Source of the DNA: Candidatus Margulisiibacteriota bacterium
Lineage (GTDB): Bacteria; Margulisbacteria; WOR-1; JAHJIW01
Direction of reading: 5' to 3'
DNA: 64,000 nt
NCBI GenBank assembly: GCA_018823125.1
Contig: JAHJIW010000013.1
Location: 18,040-82,039, forward strand
Positions 25,918 through 35,632 of the stretch are shown piece by piece; within the stretch, counting starts at the first letter, position 1; each line of letters opens with the position of its first letter. Both the position numbers and the translations under genes were made by a program. The notes under the pieces were generated by a model that saw only the letters and a list, made by a program, of their open reading frames with translations, searched no databases and was not told the DNA's origin.

Positions 25918-27090
25918 TTATTGTCGGGTCGCTTCCAGCGTAGTTTTGTCCGATTTTTGCGTTAAAGCTAAAAATGTAGGAGTATACGCATTATTGGCAT
26001 TCCAAACTAAATAACGATCAAATCCGGCATCGTTAACCGCTTTGATTTGCTGTCGGACGTATTCCGGTCCAAAAATATTGGTACCCCAGGCAAAACCCTG
26101 AATCCAGGGAGTAATTTCACAAGTTATTTTTTCGCCTTCTACCGTAGGAGTTAAACTTACTTTCAGCTGGTCAACTCCTCTTTTAATAAAATAATAGGGC
26201 TCATCTCCAGGAAATTTATAACCGTCAAATCCCGGGGCAAAATGTGAAGGATACAGCATGGGACAAATGGCATCTAAAGGTTCTTGCATTAATTTTAAAT
26301 CCTGCCCTAAATCTTCAATATCGGTTCTGCATTGCCAGGCCACTACCCCAAAAATATCAGCGGTTAAAGCTACATTATATTTACGCAAACGATCCTTGGA
26401 AGCGGTTAAAAAAGCGGCAATGTTTTGCGGATGAGAAACGCCTTGTTTTTTATGCGGATAAATAATTTTCCCTACACTGCCCTCGGTGGGAAATCTGACA
26501 TAATCATACTGAATTTCATCAATGCCGGACCAGGCCGCTAACTCAGCCACTAAAATATTATATTCCCAGACTTCTTTACTATACGGATCAACCCAATACG
26601 CGCCGCCGCGGTCTCTCCATAAGTTGCCGGATTCATCCTTGATGGCTAAATCCTGGCGCCGCAGCGCTAAATAATCATCTTTAAAAATTACCATTCTTCC
26701 CGAAACGATCATTCCTTCGGAATGCAAATAATCTACAATTCTTTTAAGGCTGGGAGAAGCTGCTTCAATCTGATAATCAAATAATTTATGATTTAACATC
26801 GCATCGCGGATATTGCCGCAAATTAAACTTTTTATTTCAATCACGACCGAATCTAATCCGGCCAATTTTGAGTTTCGGACAATATATTCAAGAAATTCAC
26901 GGTCCAGCGCAGAATTGCCGGTTAAGTACACTCCCCTTTGTGAAGTTCTTAATTTTTCGCGCTTGGGAACTGAAATTTGAGTAGATTCGGTGGAAGCCGG
27001 TCTATTATACGGGTTTAAATAAACATACCCGCTTAATAATACAGTCAGGACAACCAGACCAATAGATATTAATGCTTTTTTAATCATCAA
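25918..27090 (-). CDS. Putative glycoside hydrolase (DUF4015 family)
   Basis: A 390-residue exported protein with an N-terminal hydrophobic signal/anchor (about residues 5-25). The body is a TIM-barrel-like domain with RGVYLTGNSALD at the start, VIEIKS, IDEIQYDYVRFPTEGS and LTADIFGVV. The YDYVRFP segment is characteristic of the DUF4015 putative glycoside hydrolases. It likely cleaves a polysaccharide outside the membrane; the substrate is unknown. The start overlaps the stop of the Yip1 gene by 4 nt. Confidence 0.82.
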   Translation of the reverse strand: MMIKKALISIGLVVLTVLLSGYVYLNPYNRPASTESTQISVPKREKLRTSQRGVYLTGNSALDREFLEYIVRNSKLAGLDSVVIEIKSLICGNIRDAMLNHKLFDYQIEAASPSLKRIVDYLHSEGMIVSGRMVIFKDDYLALRRQDLAIKDESGNLWRDRGGAYWVDPYSKEVWEYNILVAELAAWSGIDEIQYDYVRFPTEGSVGKIIYPHKKQGVSHPQNIAAFLTASKDRLRKYNVALTADIFGVVAWQCRTDIEDLGQDLKLMQEPLDAICPMLYPSHFAPGFDGYKFPGDEPYYFIKRGVDQLKVSLTPTVEGEKITCEITPWIQGFAWGTNIFGPEYVRQQIKAVNDAGFDRYLVWNANNAYTPTFLALTQKSDKTTLEATRQ

Positions 27091-27689
27091 TAAGGAGATA
27101 TCCTCGAATAAACCGGGGCATAAATAAACTGCCCTACCAAAATATTAACCACTACCATCACAATAATTGCCACTACAATGGCGGCTACGATATAAGGCAG
27201 CGTTTTTTCGGCCGGAGTTTCCATCAAGATGGGAAGCCCGATGTATAATAGATAAACTCCGTAAAGTCCAATAATCGCCAGAATCGAAAGCGAAGGAATA
27301 ACACTGAAAACCCCCGCTAACCATACCGGAGTTGCCGCATAAACTACTAATTTCATGGCATTGGATAAATTTGATTTTGATTCAAAATGCGGAGCTAAAT
27401 AATTAATGACGTAACCACCAATGTAAACACCGACTAAACTCAAAACGTAATTTAAAACCGCGGCCAAAAGTGAATCCTGCAGCGGCATTCTAAACGTACC
27501 GGCCATCGGAACCTGCATGCCAATAATACTGTACCCAATAATCATCGCCAGGGACGGAATGGCCGCTAAAATTGCAGCATAATTAGTAAAAAGCAGGGTA
27601 ATGCTGGTTTCTTCATTTTTAATTATGGGCCAGGTCGCCATTGGTTTAAGGATAATTTCTTTGGCACGATCTACGATTTTCTTGAACAT
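27087..27689 (-). CDS. Yip1 family membrane protein
   Basis: A 200-residue protein with about five transmembrane helices. The N-terminal cytosolic part VDRAKEIILKPMATWPIIKNEETS is typical of bacterial YIP1 domains (KPxxTW motif), and YAATPVWLAGVFSVIPSL matches the core. The function of bacterial Yip1 proteins is not established. An AAAGGAG site precedes the ATG. It is coupled to the DUF4015 glycoside hydrolase gene by ATGA overlap. Confidence 0.85.
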   Translation of the reverse strand: MFKKIVDRAKEIILKPMATWPIIKNEETSITLLFTNYAAILAAIPSLAMIIGYSIIGMQVPMAGTFRMPLQDSLLAAVLNYVLSLVGVYIGGYVINYLAPHFESKSNLSNAMKLVVYAATPVWLAGVFSVIPSLSILAIIGLYGVYLLYIGLPILMETPAEKTLPYIVAAIVVAIIVMVVVNILVGQFIYAPVYSRISPY

Positions 27690-27775
27690 TTAGCTGCTCC
27701 TTTTACCTATATTTGAGTCGTTGAAGAGATTCTAGCATTTTGCAAAGCTGGTGACAACTGAGTCGTATTTTCTAA

Positions 27776-27804
27776 TTGCGCAATATTTCCTTATATGATA
27801 ATAT
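27776..27804 (+). promoter_or_regulatory. rpsB-tsf promoter with extended -10
   Basis: TTGCGC (27776-27781), a 17-nt spacer and TAATAT (27799-27804) with an upstream TG (27796-27797). The mRNA leader of about 55 nt ends in AGGAGGT before the TTG start of rpsB. Confidence 0.7.
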
Positions 27805-27865
27805 GTACGCTCGTTGTTCTACTAAAATCAAGCAATTCCGTCTCAACAACAAGGAGGTAATTAAT

Positions 27866-28714
27866 TTGTCAGTTGTATCAATGCGAGAATTACTAGAAGC
27901 GGGGGTCCATTTTGGACACCAGGCCAACCGCTGGAACCCTAAAATGGCGCCTTTTATTTACTCGGTAAGAAATGATATTCACGTCATCGACCTTCACAAA
28001 ACTATCCCTTATATTGAAGAAGCGTACGAATATGTAAGAAAACTAGCTAAAGACAACAAAAACATTCTGTTTATCGGCACCAAAAAACAAGCCCAGGAAG
28101 CCATCGAATCCGAAGCCAATAAATGCGGCATGCCCTACGTTAACCAAAGATGGATGGGCGGCACCTTAACTAATTTTAAAACTTTAAAGAAAAACATCAT
28201 CCGCCTCAAAAAGATTGAAGAAATGGAAAACACCGGTATCTTTGAAAAACTCCCCAAAAAAGAAGTGGCTAACTTAAAACGTGAACACACCAAATTAATG
28301 CGCGGCTTAGGCGGAATCCGGGAAATGGCGGATCTACCGGGCGCGGTTTTTATCGTTGATACCAAAAAAGAAATTATTGCGGTTAAAGAAGCACGCAAAC
28401 TAGGCATTCCGATTGTTGGTATTCTGGACACTAATTGTGATCCGGCTGAAGTTGACCACCCGATTCCCGGCAATGACGATGCCATCCGATCCATAAAACT
28501 GATCTGTAGTATCGTGGCCAATGCGGTATTAGAAGGCCGCGAAATTAAACCCGCCGATGTCGGCATCGAAGGCGAAGCCATTGCAGTTCCTGCGGAAATA
28601 CCTGAAGAATTGGAAGCAGCCCAGGCCATATCCGAAGAAGAACGCTTAATTGAACAGGAAGGCATAAAACTAAAAGAATTTATCACCTCAGAAGACGAGC
28701 GCACCGGATTTTAG
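27866..28714 (+). CDS. rpsB: 30S ribosomal protein S2
   Basis: An essential 30S protein of 282 residues. The family start [26 protein letters not shown] is intact, with [29 protein letters not shown] and [15 protein letters not shown] begin at TTG 27866 because AGGAGGT lies 7 nt upstream; an earlier in-frame start would overlap the promoter. The C-terminus has an acidic extension of about 50 residues beyond the core. It is followed by tsf after 9 nt, the universal rpsB-tsf pair. Confidence 0.97.
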   Translation: MSVVSMRELLEAGVHFGHQANRWNPKMAPFIYSVRNDIHVIDLHKTIPYIEEAYEYVRKLAKDNKNILFIGTKKQAQEAIESEANKCGMPYVNQRWMGGTLTNFKTLKKNIIRLKKIEEMENTGIFEKLPKKEVANLKREHTKLMRGLGGIREMADLPGAVFIVDTKKEIIAVKEARKLGIPIVGILDTNCDPAEVDHPIPGNDDAIRSIKLICSIVANAVLEGREIKPADVGIEGEAIAVPAEIPEELEAAQAISEEERLIEQEGIKLKEFITSEDERTGF

Positions 28715-28723
28715 GAGGAAGCT

Positions 28724-29323
28724 ATGGCAATCACGGTTGAAGAAATAAAAGGATTACGCGAAAAAACGGGCTGCGGCATGATGGACTGTAAGGCCGCGCT
28801 CAAAGACGCCCAAGGCGACGCTGAAAAAGCAATTGAATTATTAAGAAAAAAAGGACTGGCCGCCGTAGCTAAAAGAGCCGGCCGCACCGCAGCACAAGGA
28901 GTTATTGAATCTTACGTCCACCTAGGCGGTAAAATCGGCGTATTGGTTGAAGTTAACTGCGAAACCGACTTCGTAGCCAAAAACATTGAGTTCCAGGCCT
29001 TTGCCAAAGATATTTCGCTGCAGGTTGCTGCAACGAATCCGCAATATTTAATGCGCGAGGACGTTCCGGCAGATATAATCAGCCACGAAAAAGAAATTTT
29101 AAAAGGCCAAGCCCAAAACGAAGGCAAACCCGAAAATGTTTTAGAAAAAATCATTGAAGGCCGTTTGGAAAAATTTTACGAAGAAACTTGTCTTTTGGAT
29201 CAACCCTTTATTAAAGATCCCAAGAAAAATATTAAAGATTTATTGGCTGACATTGCCGTTAAAATTGGAGAAAACATAGTAATCCGCAGGTTTATTAGAT
29301 TTCAACTCGGCGAAAAATCATAA
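28724..29323 (+). CDS. tsf: Elongation factor Ts (short form)
   Basis: The nucleotide-exchange factor for EF-Tu. It has a UBA-like N-terminus (EEIKGLREKTGCGMMDCKAALKD split into two helices) and the TDFVAKN motif in VEVNCETDFVAKN. At 199 residues it is the short type with a single core repeat, as in Thermus and many deep lineages, versus about 280 in E. coli. An AGGAGG site overlaps the end of rpsB. polA follows after 7 nt, an unusual third gene for this operon. Confidence 0.96.
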   Translation: MAITVEEIKGLREKTGCGMMDCKAALKDAQGDAEKAIELLRKKGLAAVAKRAGRTAAQGVIESYVHLGGKIGVLVEVNCETDFVAKNIEFQAFAKDISLQVAATNPQYLMREDVPADIISHEKEILKGQAQNEGKPENVLEKIIEGRLEKFYEETCLLDQPFIKDPKKNIKDLLADIAVKIGENIVIRRFIRFQLGEKS

Positions 29324-29330
29324 GCTTCTT

Positions 29331-32039
29331 ATGAAAAAATTTATCCTGATCGACGGCAGCTCGCTCGCTTACCGCGCATTTTACGCTTTGCCCGACACCA
29401 TGAAAACCGCTTCCGGCATTCCCACTAACGCCATTTACGGTTTTACCGCAATTTTGATGAAAATCATTGACGAAAATCCGGATTCAATTGCTATTTCATT
29501 CGATTTAAAAGGTAAAACTTTCCGCCATCAGGAATATCCCGAATATAAAGCCACGCGTAAACCACAGCCCCCTACTCTTTACGAACAATTACCATTAGTT
29601 AAAGAGATTTCCAAAGCTCTAGACATACCGGTTTATGAAATTGAAGGCTACGAAGCCGATGACGTCATCGGCACGCTGACCACCAGAGCCGAAAAAGAAG
29701 GCTTTGACGTTGAAATATTAACCGGCGACAAAGATACCCTGCAGCTCATTTCCAACAAAACCAAAGTGGTGACCCCCAAAAAAGGAATCAGCGAAACCGA
29801 AATCTTTGACGAAAAAAAAGTTGAGGCTAAATACGGCATCACTCCGGATCAAATCATCGACTGGAAAGCTCTGCGGGGCGACACTTCCGATAACATCCCA
29901 GGAGTTCCGGGGATCGGCGAAAAAACCGCCACCAAACTACTGCAGGAATTTGGAACCCTGGACAACCTGATTAAAAATGTTGATCAGATCAAAAACGAAA
30001 AACTAAGAGAAAGAATTAAAGCTAATGTCGATCAGGCAATTTTAAGCCAACGGTTAGCCACCATCGTCAAAGATGTTCCAATCACCACCAACCTAGCAGA
30101 CTGCAAACGTAAACCACTGGACTGGGATAAAGTAATTCCGCTTTTTGAAAAATTTGAATTTAAAACTTTAATCAAAAAATATGCCGGTAATGCACAGGAA
30201 ACCTTATTTACTTTAGGCGAAAAGAAAAAAGAAATAATTGAAAAATCAGATTCAAACTATATATTAATTAATACCGAAAAAGCATTTAAAAAGCTGATAA
30301 CAAACCTCAAGCAAGTTAACGAACTAGCGGTCGACACCGAAACTACTTCGGTTGATCCGTTTGCGGCAAAATTGGTCGGCATTTCTATTAGTTTCAAAGA
30401 AAAAGAAGCCTACTATATCCCGGTTAACCATCGCCGCGGTAAACAACTAGATTTTAAAGATATAATTTCCGCACTCAAACCTATCCTTGAAGATCCAAAG
30501 ATAAAAAAAGTTGGGCATAACATCAAATATGATATGGAAGTTTTATCCAATCACGGCATTAACCTCGCTGGAGTTTCGGGAGATTCAATGGTAGCGGCGT
30601 ACATACTGGACCCCACCGGAGGATCACTCAGTTTAAAATTTTTAGCGCCGGCTCACCTGGGTAAAAGCATGATCAATATCGATGCGCTAATCGGCAGCGG
30701 GAAAAACCAAAAAACCTTTGACGAAATTGATATCGAGTCGGCCTTAACTTATGCCGCCTGTGATGCCGAGTACACGCTTGAGCTTAATCATGTTTTGGAA
30801 AAGAAACTAAAAGAAGAAAACCTTTTAAAACTATATCAAGAAGTCGAAGTGCCCTTAATCAGCGTATTAACCGACATGGAAGAGACCGGAACTTACATTG
30901 ATGCCAAACAACTGGAAAAACTATCTAAAAAACTTAAAAAGGATGCAAAGGAACTGGAAAGCAATATTTATATCTTGTCCGGAGAAGAATTTAACATTAA
31001 CTCCACCAAGCAACTCCAAAAAATTCTTTTTCATAAGCTGCAACTTCCGGTCATTAAAAAAACTAAAACCGGCATCTCCACGGATGCTTCGGTATTGGAA
31101 GTTCTGGCTCCCAACTTTGAAATCGCTAAAAAACTATTAGACTATCGAACCATCTCCAAGCTTTTATCAACCTACGTAGACGCTTTACCCGAAATAATCA
31201 ACGAAAAAACCAAAAGAATTCATACTTCTTTTAATCAAACCATCACCACTACCGGCCGGCTTTCAAGTTCAAATCCAAACTTACAAAATATACCCGCTAA
31301 AGGAGAATACGCCCAAGCCATCCGCTCTGCTTTTGTTCCCCAAAAGAAAGATTGGGTTATTTTAGCCGCCGATTATTCACAGGTTGAACTTAGAATTTTA
31401 GCGCACCTCAGTCAAGACCCAGCCCTGATCCAGGCTTTTGAAGAAGGACAAGACATTCACCGCTCAACTGCCGCCGCAGTAACCGGTATCCCGTTAGACA
31501 AAGTTACCAAAGAAGAAAGAAATGCCGCTAAAGCCATTAACTTTGGCATTGTCTACGGCATGTCCGACTTTGGATTATCAAAACAGCTGGGCATCAAAAG
31601 ACAAGTAGCCAAAGAATTTATTGATAAATATTTCGCCAAGTATGCTGAAGTACAAAAATTTATCAGTAAAACTATTAAATTCGCAAGAGAAAACGGCTAC
31701 GTCGAAACCATGCTGGGCAGAAAACGCCCCTTACTCGATATTAATAGTCAAAATCCAAATCAGCGCTCGTTTGCAGAACGTACGGCCATTAATACTCCGG
31801 TACAAGGAACCGCTGCCGACATGATTAAAGTGGCCATGATTAATCTACACAAAAAATTAGAAAAATTTGAAGCCAAACTTATTATTCAGGTTCACGATGA
31901 ATTAGTGCTGGAAGTGCCCAACCGTGAAATCAATCAAGTTAAAAAAATCGTCGAAGAAGAAATGAGAAATGCGATTAAGTTAATTGTGCCGGTAAAAGTT
32001 GATATCGGGGTCGGACCATCGTGGGCAGAAGCTAAATAG
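29331..32039 (+). CDS. polA: DNA polymerase I
   Basis: A 902-residue polymerase with all three modules: a 5' nuclease (about residues 1-290, with YKATRKP and YEADDVIGTL), a DnaQ-like 3'-5' exonuclease (about 310-500, with intact first motif AVDTETT and YAACDAEYT) and a family A polymerase (about 510-902, DYSQVELRILAHLS, KAINFGIVYGMS, VHDELVLEVP). Proofreading residues look conserved, unlike Bacillus-type PolI. It has no good ribosome binding site and starts 7 nt after tsf, so it probably relies on coupling. The end overlaps the PCMT-like gene convergently by 8 bp. Confidence 0.97.
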   Translation: MKKFILIDGSSLAYRAFYALPDTMKTASGIPTNAIYGFTAILMKIIDENPDSIAISFDLKGKTFRHQEYPEYKATRKPQPPTLYEQLPLVKEISKALDIPVYEIEGYEADDVIGTLTTRAEKEGFDVEILTGDKDTLQLISNKTKVVTPKKGISETEIFDEKKVEAKYGITPDQIIDWKALRGDTSDNIPGVPGIGEKTATKLLQEFGTLDNLIKNVDQIKNEKLRERIKANVDQAILSQRLATIVKDVPITTNLADCKRKPLDWDKVIPLFEKFEFKTLIKKYAGNAQETLFTLGEKKKEIIEKSDSNYILINTEKAFKKLITNLKQVNELAVDTETTSVDPFAAKLVGISISFKEKEAYYIPVNHRRGKQLDFKDIISALKPILEDPKIKKVGHNIKYDMEVLSNHGINLAGVSGDSMVAAYILDPTGGSLSLKFLAPAHLGKSMINIDALIGSGKNQKTFDEIDIESALTYAACDAEYTLELNHVLEKKLKEENLLKLYQEVEVPLISVLTDMEETGTYIDAKQLEKLSKKLKKDAKELESNIYILSGEEFNINSTKQLQKILFHKLQLPVIKKTKTGISTDASVLEVLAPNFEIAKKLLDYRTISKLLSTYVDALPEIINEKTKRIHTSFNQTITTTGRLSSSNPNLQNIPAKGEYAQAIRSAFVPQKKDWVILAADYSQVELRILAHLSQDPALIQAFEEGQDIHRSTAAAVTGIPLDKVTKEERNAAKAINFGIVYGMSDFGLSKQLGIKRQVAKEFIDKYFAKYAEVQKFISKTIKFARENGYVETMLGRKRPLLDINSQNPNQRSFAERTAINTPVQGTAADMIKVAMINLHKKLEKFEAKLIIQVHDELVLEVPNREINQVKKIVEEEMRNAIKLIVPVKVDIGVGPSWAEAK

Positions 32040-33237
32040 CTTCCTGAACTTCTCGATTATCTACAAACGGAACAAAAGAATAGCTACCGGGTAATTCATG
32101 AATTCGTTTCAAATTTTGTCTCCCTTTCCAGAATAAGGTTAAACTCAAATTATTACAATCCTGCCGATCTAAACTCACCGGAGCCACCATTTTGCCACCG
32201 TGCACCAAAAGGTCAGATAAAGCATCTAAATGTCTTTGCTGGGTAACTCCTGCCGCAACCACAATTCGATCAAATTGACCAAGGCGCTGCGCTAATTCTA
32301 AAACATTACCATGCACGGCTAAAGCATTATGTAATCCTAGTGCCTCAAAACTTCGGTTAGCTTGTTCAACTAAACTAGCCACGCATTCAACCGAAAGTAC
32401 TCCTCCCAGATTTGCTAATCCGGCCGCAACCGCAGCCTGATAACCACGGCCTCCACCTACATCCAAAACCCGGTGTCCACGATGAATATCCGCTAACGCA
32501 ACCGTATCAACTTGGGTTTCAATTCTTGAAACCGAAGAATCTCCATCACAGACAATTTGAATTGCGTTTCCGGTTCGATGCGCAAGCCCAACAAACGTTG
32601 GAGGAACAAATAATTGCCGCGGAATTCTACTTAATACTCTAGATAATCTTCGACGCGTGCGCGCATCCTGCTGCCCGGTAACCTTAGCGATCATTCTAGT
32701 GCGGTGTCTTTCATAATAGCCTTCGGTATAGCAGCCAATATTTTTAAAAAAAGTAGAATCTTGGGCATGCTCGGGAATCGACGCCACCACCGCATCATAA
32801 TCTCTCTGGTGCATAACCACACCAGCACTACGACCTTCAGCTCGCAGCAAAACACTGAGTAATTTTAATTTATCATGAACTGAATCCAGGCGAGACCATC
32901 CCAAAATAAGGTGAAATCGGTTTTTACTTAATGCGCCTAACACTCGATGGCTTCCATGTCGTCCAGTATTAAGTAAGGCTGAAAGCTCACTGGCATTTAA
33001 GTAATTAATTTCTAATTGATTTCCACATTGTGATAAAAGACTTCGAGTACAGGATACTGCTTGTCGTTGATCATTGGTATGTAAGACAAAAGGAGAACGA
33101 AGTCTTCCCGGTTGATGTAAATATCTTTGTAATAAAGTGCCTAACCGACGAACATCCATTTGATAAAACGGATCCTTCGGTCTAGCCGTTCTTATTTGCG
33201 ATCGCATCGCTCTTTTAGAATGCAAAGTTATGGACAT
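32032..33237 (-). CDS. Protein-L-isoaspartate methyltransferase-like protein with long N-terminal extension
   Basis: A 401-residue protein. Residues about 210-400 form a class I SAM-methyltransferase of the PCMT type, with RQLFVPP, the SAM motif VLDVGGGRGYQAAVAAGLA, an acidic VLSVEC and FDRIVVAAGV. Typical PCMT has EIGTGSGYQAA, so GGGRGYQAA is a divergent variant. The N-terminal 190 residues match nothing I know (ILGWSRLDSVHDKLKLLSVLLRAEG). True PCMT repairs isoaspartate; the extension could redirect specificity. There is no strong ribosome binding site. It is a single gene convergent with polA. Confidence 0.65.
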   Translation of the reverse strand: MSITLHSKRAMRSQIRTARPKDPFYQMDVRRLGTLLQRYLHQPGRLRSPFVLHTNDQRQAVSCTRSLLSQCGNQLEINYLNASELSALLNTGRHGSHRVLGALSKNRFHLILGWSRLDSVHDKLKLLSVLLRAEGRSAGVVMHQRDYDAVVASIPEHAQDSTFFKNIGCYTEGYYERHRTRMIAKVTGQQDARTRRRLSRVLSRIPRQLFVPPTFVGLAHRTGNAIQIVCDGDSSVSRIETQVDTVALADIHRGHRVLDVGGGRGYQAAVAAGLANLGGVLSVECVASLVEQANRSFEALGLHNALAVHGNVLELAQRLGQFDRIVVAAGVTQQRHLDALSDLLVHGGKMVAPVSLDRQDCNNLSLTLFWKGRQNLKRIHELPGSYSFVPFVDNREVQEAI

Positions 33238-33284
33238 ATTCTGGAGTTGTCACCCTCTACTATGTTTATCGCAAAAATCCGCCA

Positions 33285-33310
33285 AAAATCTCACTTTTTT
33301 CGTGTATAAT
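33285..33310 (+). promoter_or_regulatory. Leaderless promoter of tldD
   Basis: TATAAT at 33305-33310 ends exactly 7 nt before the ATG at 33318 and no ribosome binding site exists. AAAATCTCACTT (33285-33296) upstream resembles AAAATTTCACTT in the metF promoter. Confidence 0.6.
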
Positions 33311-33317
33311 TTAGCGC

Positions 33318-34700
33318 ATGACGCTAACTACTAAGCAATTGGATGAAATTTTAAATACCGCGCTCAAGACCGGCGCCGACTTTGCCGAAATTTTCATTGA
33401 AGAAAGCAACCAAACCAGTTTATTTTTAGAAGATAACAAAATCGAAAAAACCAAAAGCGGAACCGATCGCGGAGTTGGGATCCGTTTAATTAAAGATAAA
33501 ACAGTGGCTTACTGTTGCAGCTCCGATGACAGCTTTCCATCACTCAGAGATCTAGCTTTGCGTGCCGCCGCTTCCTTTAATGACAAAAGAAAAACTAAAC
33601 CTCAAGAATTAAGACCTAAAATTTCCAACATGCCCTATCCCATCGTCCGCCGCCCCAACGAAGTTCCAACTGAAGAAAAAACCGCAATTTTAGAAATACT
33701 AAACCGCACCGCCAGATCTTACGGAGATAAAGTTAAACAGGTATCCGCCAGATACATGGACTCTAATCAAGCCATTACCATCGTAAACTCTGATGGACTT
33801 TACGTCGAAGATAACCGCATCCGAACCAGATATTACGTAAATGTGATCGCCGCCCGTGATGGAATCCTTCAAACCGGTTACGAAGCCCCGGGCGGATCCT
33901 GCGGCTTTGAATTACTAGAAGAATTTCCACCTGAAGAAATGGCGCGCCAAGCCGCCGAACGTGCCATTTTAATGCTCGACGCCAAACATGCTCCCGCCGG
34001 AAAAATGCAGGTGGTTTTGGCATCTGAAGCCGGCGGCACTTTAATTCACGAAGCCTGCGGACACGCCTTTGAAGCCGACTTTATCGTAAAAGGAACCTCT
34101 GTTTATATGGGAAAAAAAGGCAAAAAAGTTGCGTCACCCCTGATCACGGTTTACGACGACGGAACTCTCAAAGGAAAATTTGGCACCTACCGTTTTGACG
34201 ATGAAGGTACTCCTTCGCATAACACCATCCTAATTGAAAATGGCATCTTAAAAAATTACATGTCTGATTATCTAAACGCTAAAATTTTAGACCTCCCTCG
34301 TACCGGAAACGGCCGCCGCGAATCGTACCGTTCGCGTCCCATCCCCCGCATGACCAATACCTATATCGCTCCCGGCCAAACCCCACCCAAACAAATCATT
34401 GATTCCGTAAAAGAGGGGCTGCTGGTTAAAAAAATGGGCGGCGGCGAGGTAAACGTCACCAACGGCGACTTTGTATTTGAAGTGACCGAAGGCTATTTAA
34501 TTGAAAAAGGAAAAGTTAAATATCCGGTCCGCGGCGCAATCATCATCGGCAACGGTCCACAGATATTAGAATCGATTGATATGGTGGGCGAAGACTTAGA
34601 ATTTCAAACCGGGGTCTGTGGCAAGTTTGATCATGCACCAGTTTCGGATGGACAACCAACGATTAGAATTCCTGAGATAGTTGTTGGCGGAAGAGATTAA
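33318..34700 (+). CDS. tldD: TldD/PmbA family metalloprotease
   Basis: TldD, with a TldE partner, is a zinc protease that trims peptides such as microcin B17 and CcdA. The zinc motif HEACGH is at residues 244-249, and GRRESYRSRPIPRMTNTYI and GVCGKFDHAPVSDGQP near the C-terminus are hallmarks. The 460-residue length is normal. No TldE/PmbA paralogue is in this window, so the complex partner must be elsewhere, or the protein works alone. Transcription appears leaderless. Confidence 0.92.
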   Translation: MTLTTKQLDEILNTALKTGADFAEIFIEESNQTSLFLEDNKIEKTKSGTDRGVGIRLIKDKTVAYCCSSDDSFPSLRDLALRAAASFNDKRKTKPQELRPKISNMPYPIVRRPNEVPTEEKTAILEILNRTARSYGDKVKQVSARYMDSNQAITIVNSDGLYVEDNRIRTRYYVNVIAARDGILQTGYEAPGGSCGFELLEEFPPEEMARQAAERAILMLDAKHAPAGKMQVVLASEAGGTLIHEACGHAFEADFIVKGTSVYMGKKGKKVASPLITVYDDGTLKGKFGTYRFDDEGTPSHNTILIENGILKNYMSDYLNAKILDLPRTGNGRRESYRSRPIPRMTNTYIAPGQTPPKQIIDSVKEGLLVKKMGGGEVNVTNGDFVFEVTEGYLIEKGKVKYPVRGAIIIGNGPQILESIDMVGEDLEFQTGVCGKFDHAPVSDGQPTIRIPEIVVGGRD

Positions 34701-35548
34701 ATAAGTTTCAGCACCAGATTAACATCATTCAACGCCATAATGTGAATCCCGGCGCAAAGCGGTTTAACTTCCTCGATAATTTCTTTGGCGATTTTAACGC
34801 CTTCTTCTTCAGGATTTTGGGCAAATTCCATGCGTTTTAAAATTGATTCCGGAACCGAAACTCCCGGAACTTTTTCGTTCATAAATTGCGCCATCTTGAA
34901 TGATTTTAACGGGAAAATTCCCGCCAGAATTTTTAATTTTGGCATATTAAGTTGATGTAAAAACTTTTTGAAAATTTCTACGTCATAAATGACTTGGGTT
35001 TGAATAAATTCGGCACCAGCTTCGACTTTTTTCTTTAATTTTATAATTTGAGGTTCAATTGGCACTGCTCCCGGATTAACCACTGCTCCAACCGTAAACT
35101 TAGGATGTCCATTAATTTTTTCGCCGGCGAGGTTTTCACCTTTTTCCAACTTTTTGATAGTTTCAACTAATTGAACCGAATCTAAATCAAAAACCGGACG
35201 CGCACTTTTATGATCACCTTTAGAGGGATAATCACCGGAAAGAGCTAAGATATTTCTTATTCCTAATACATAAGCCCCCAAAATATCAGATTGGAGCGCT
35301 AAAGAATTACGATCGCGGCAGGTTAACTGAAAAATCGGGTCAAAACCCTTCTCTAAAAGCAGACGGCAAAAGGCTAACCCCGATAGGCGCATCATGGCCC
35401 GTTGGTTATCGGTTACATTGATTGCATCTACTTTACCCAACAGAACTTCAGCATCAGATAAAATGGGTTCCACTTCCGTCCCTTTGGGCGGGCAAATTTC
35501 TACCGTTATTACAAATTTTCCTGAATTTAATGCTTCTTTTAAAGTCAT
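34697..35548 (-). CDS. metF: Methylenetetrahydrofolate reductase
   Basis: A 283-residue flavin-dependent MTHFR. FVITVEICPPKGTEVEP carries the N-terminal Glu-Pro-Pro-like segment, LTCRDRN the folate site, ILALSGDYP the FAD-binding loop, and FIQTQVIYDVEIF the barrel core. It reduces methylene-THF to methyl-THF for methionine synthesis or a Wood-Ljungdahl-type pathway. No MetV or NADH partner gene is adjacent. It overlaps tldD by 4 bp convergently. The mRNA is probably leaderless. Confidence 0.93.
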   Translation of the reverse strand: MTLKEALNSGKFVITVEICPPKGTEVEPILSDAEVLLGKVDAINVTDNQRAMMRLSGLAFCRLLLEKGFDPIFQLTCRDRNSLALQSDILGAYVLGIRNILALSGDYPSKGDHKSARPVFDLDSVQLVETIKKLEKGENLAGEKINGHPKFTVGAVVNPGAVPIEPQIIKLKKKVEAGAEFIQTQVIYDVEIFKKFLHQLNMPKLKILAGIFPLKSFKMAQFMNEKVPGVSVPESILKRMEFAQNPEEEGVKIAKEIIEEVKPLCAGIHIMALNDVNLVLKLI

Positions 35549-35555
35549 GAAAAGA

Positions 35556-35577
35556 ATTATAGCATAAGTGAAATTTT
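35556..35577 (-). promoter_or_regulatory. Leaderless promoter of metF
   Basis: On the minus strand AAAATTTCACTT (35577-35566), 4 nt, then TATAAT (35561-35556), which ends 7 nt before the ATG at 35548. There is no ribosome binding site. Confidence 0.6.
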
Positions 35578-35632
35578 CTGCCAGTTTTGGCGATAATATA
35601 TATAGAAAGCAAAAATTTTGGGAGCTGTTTAG

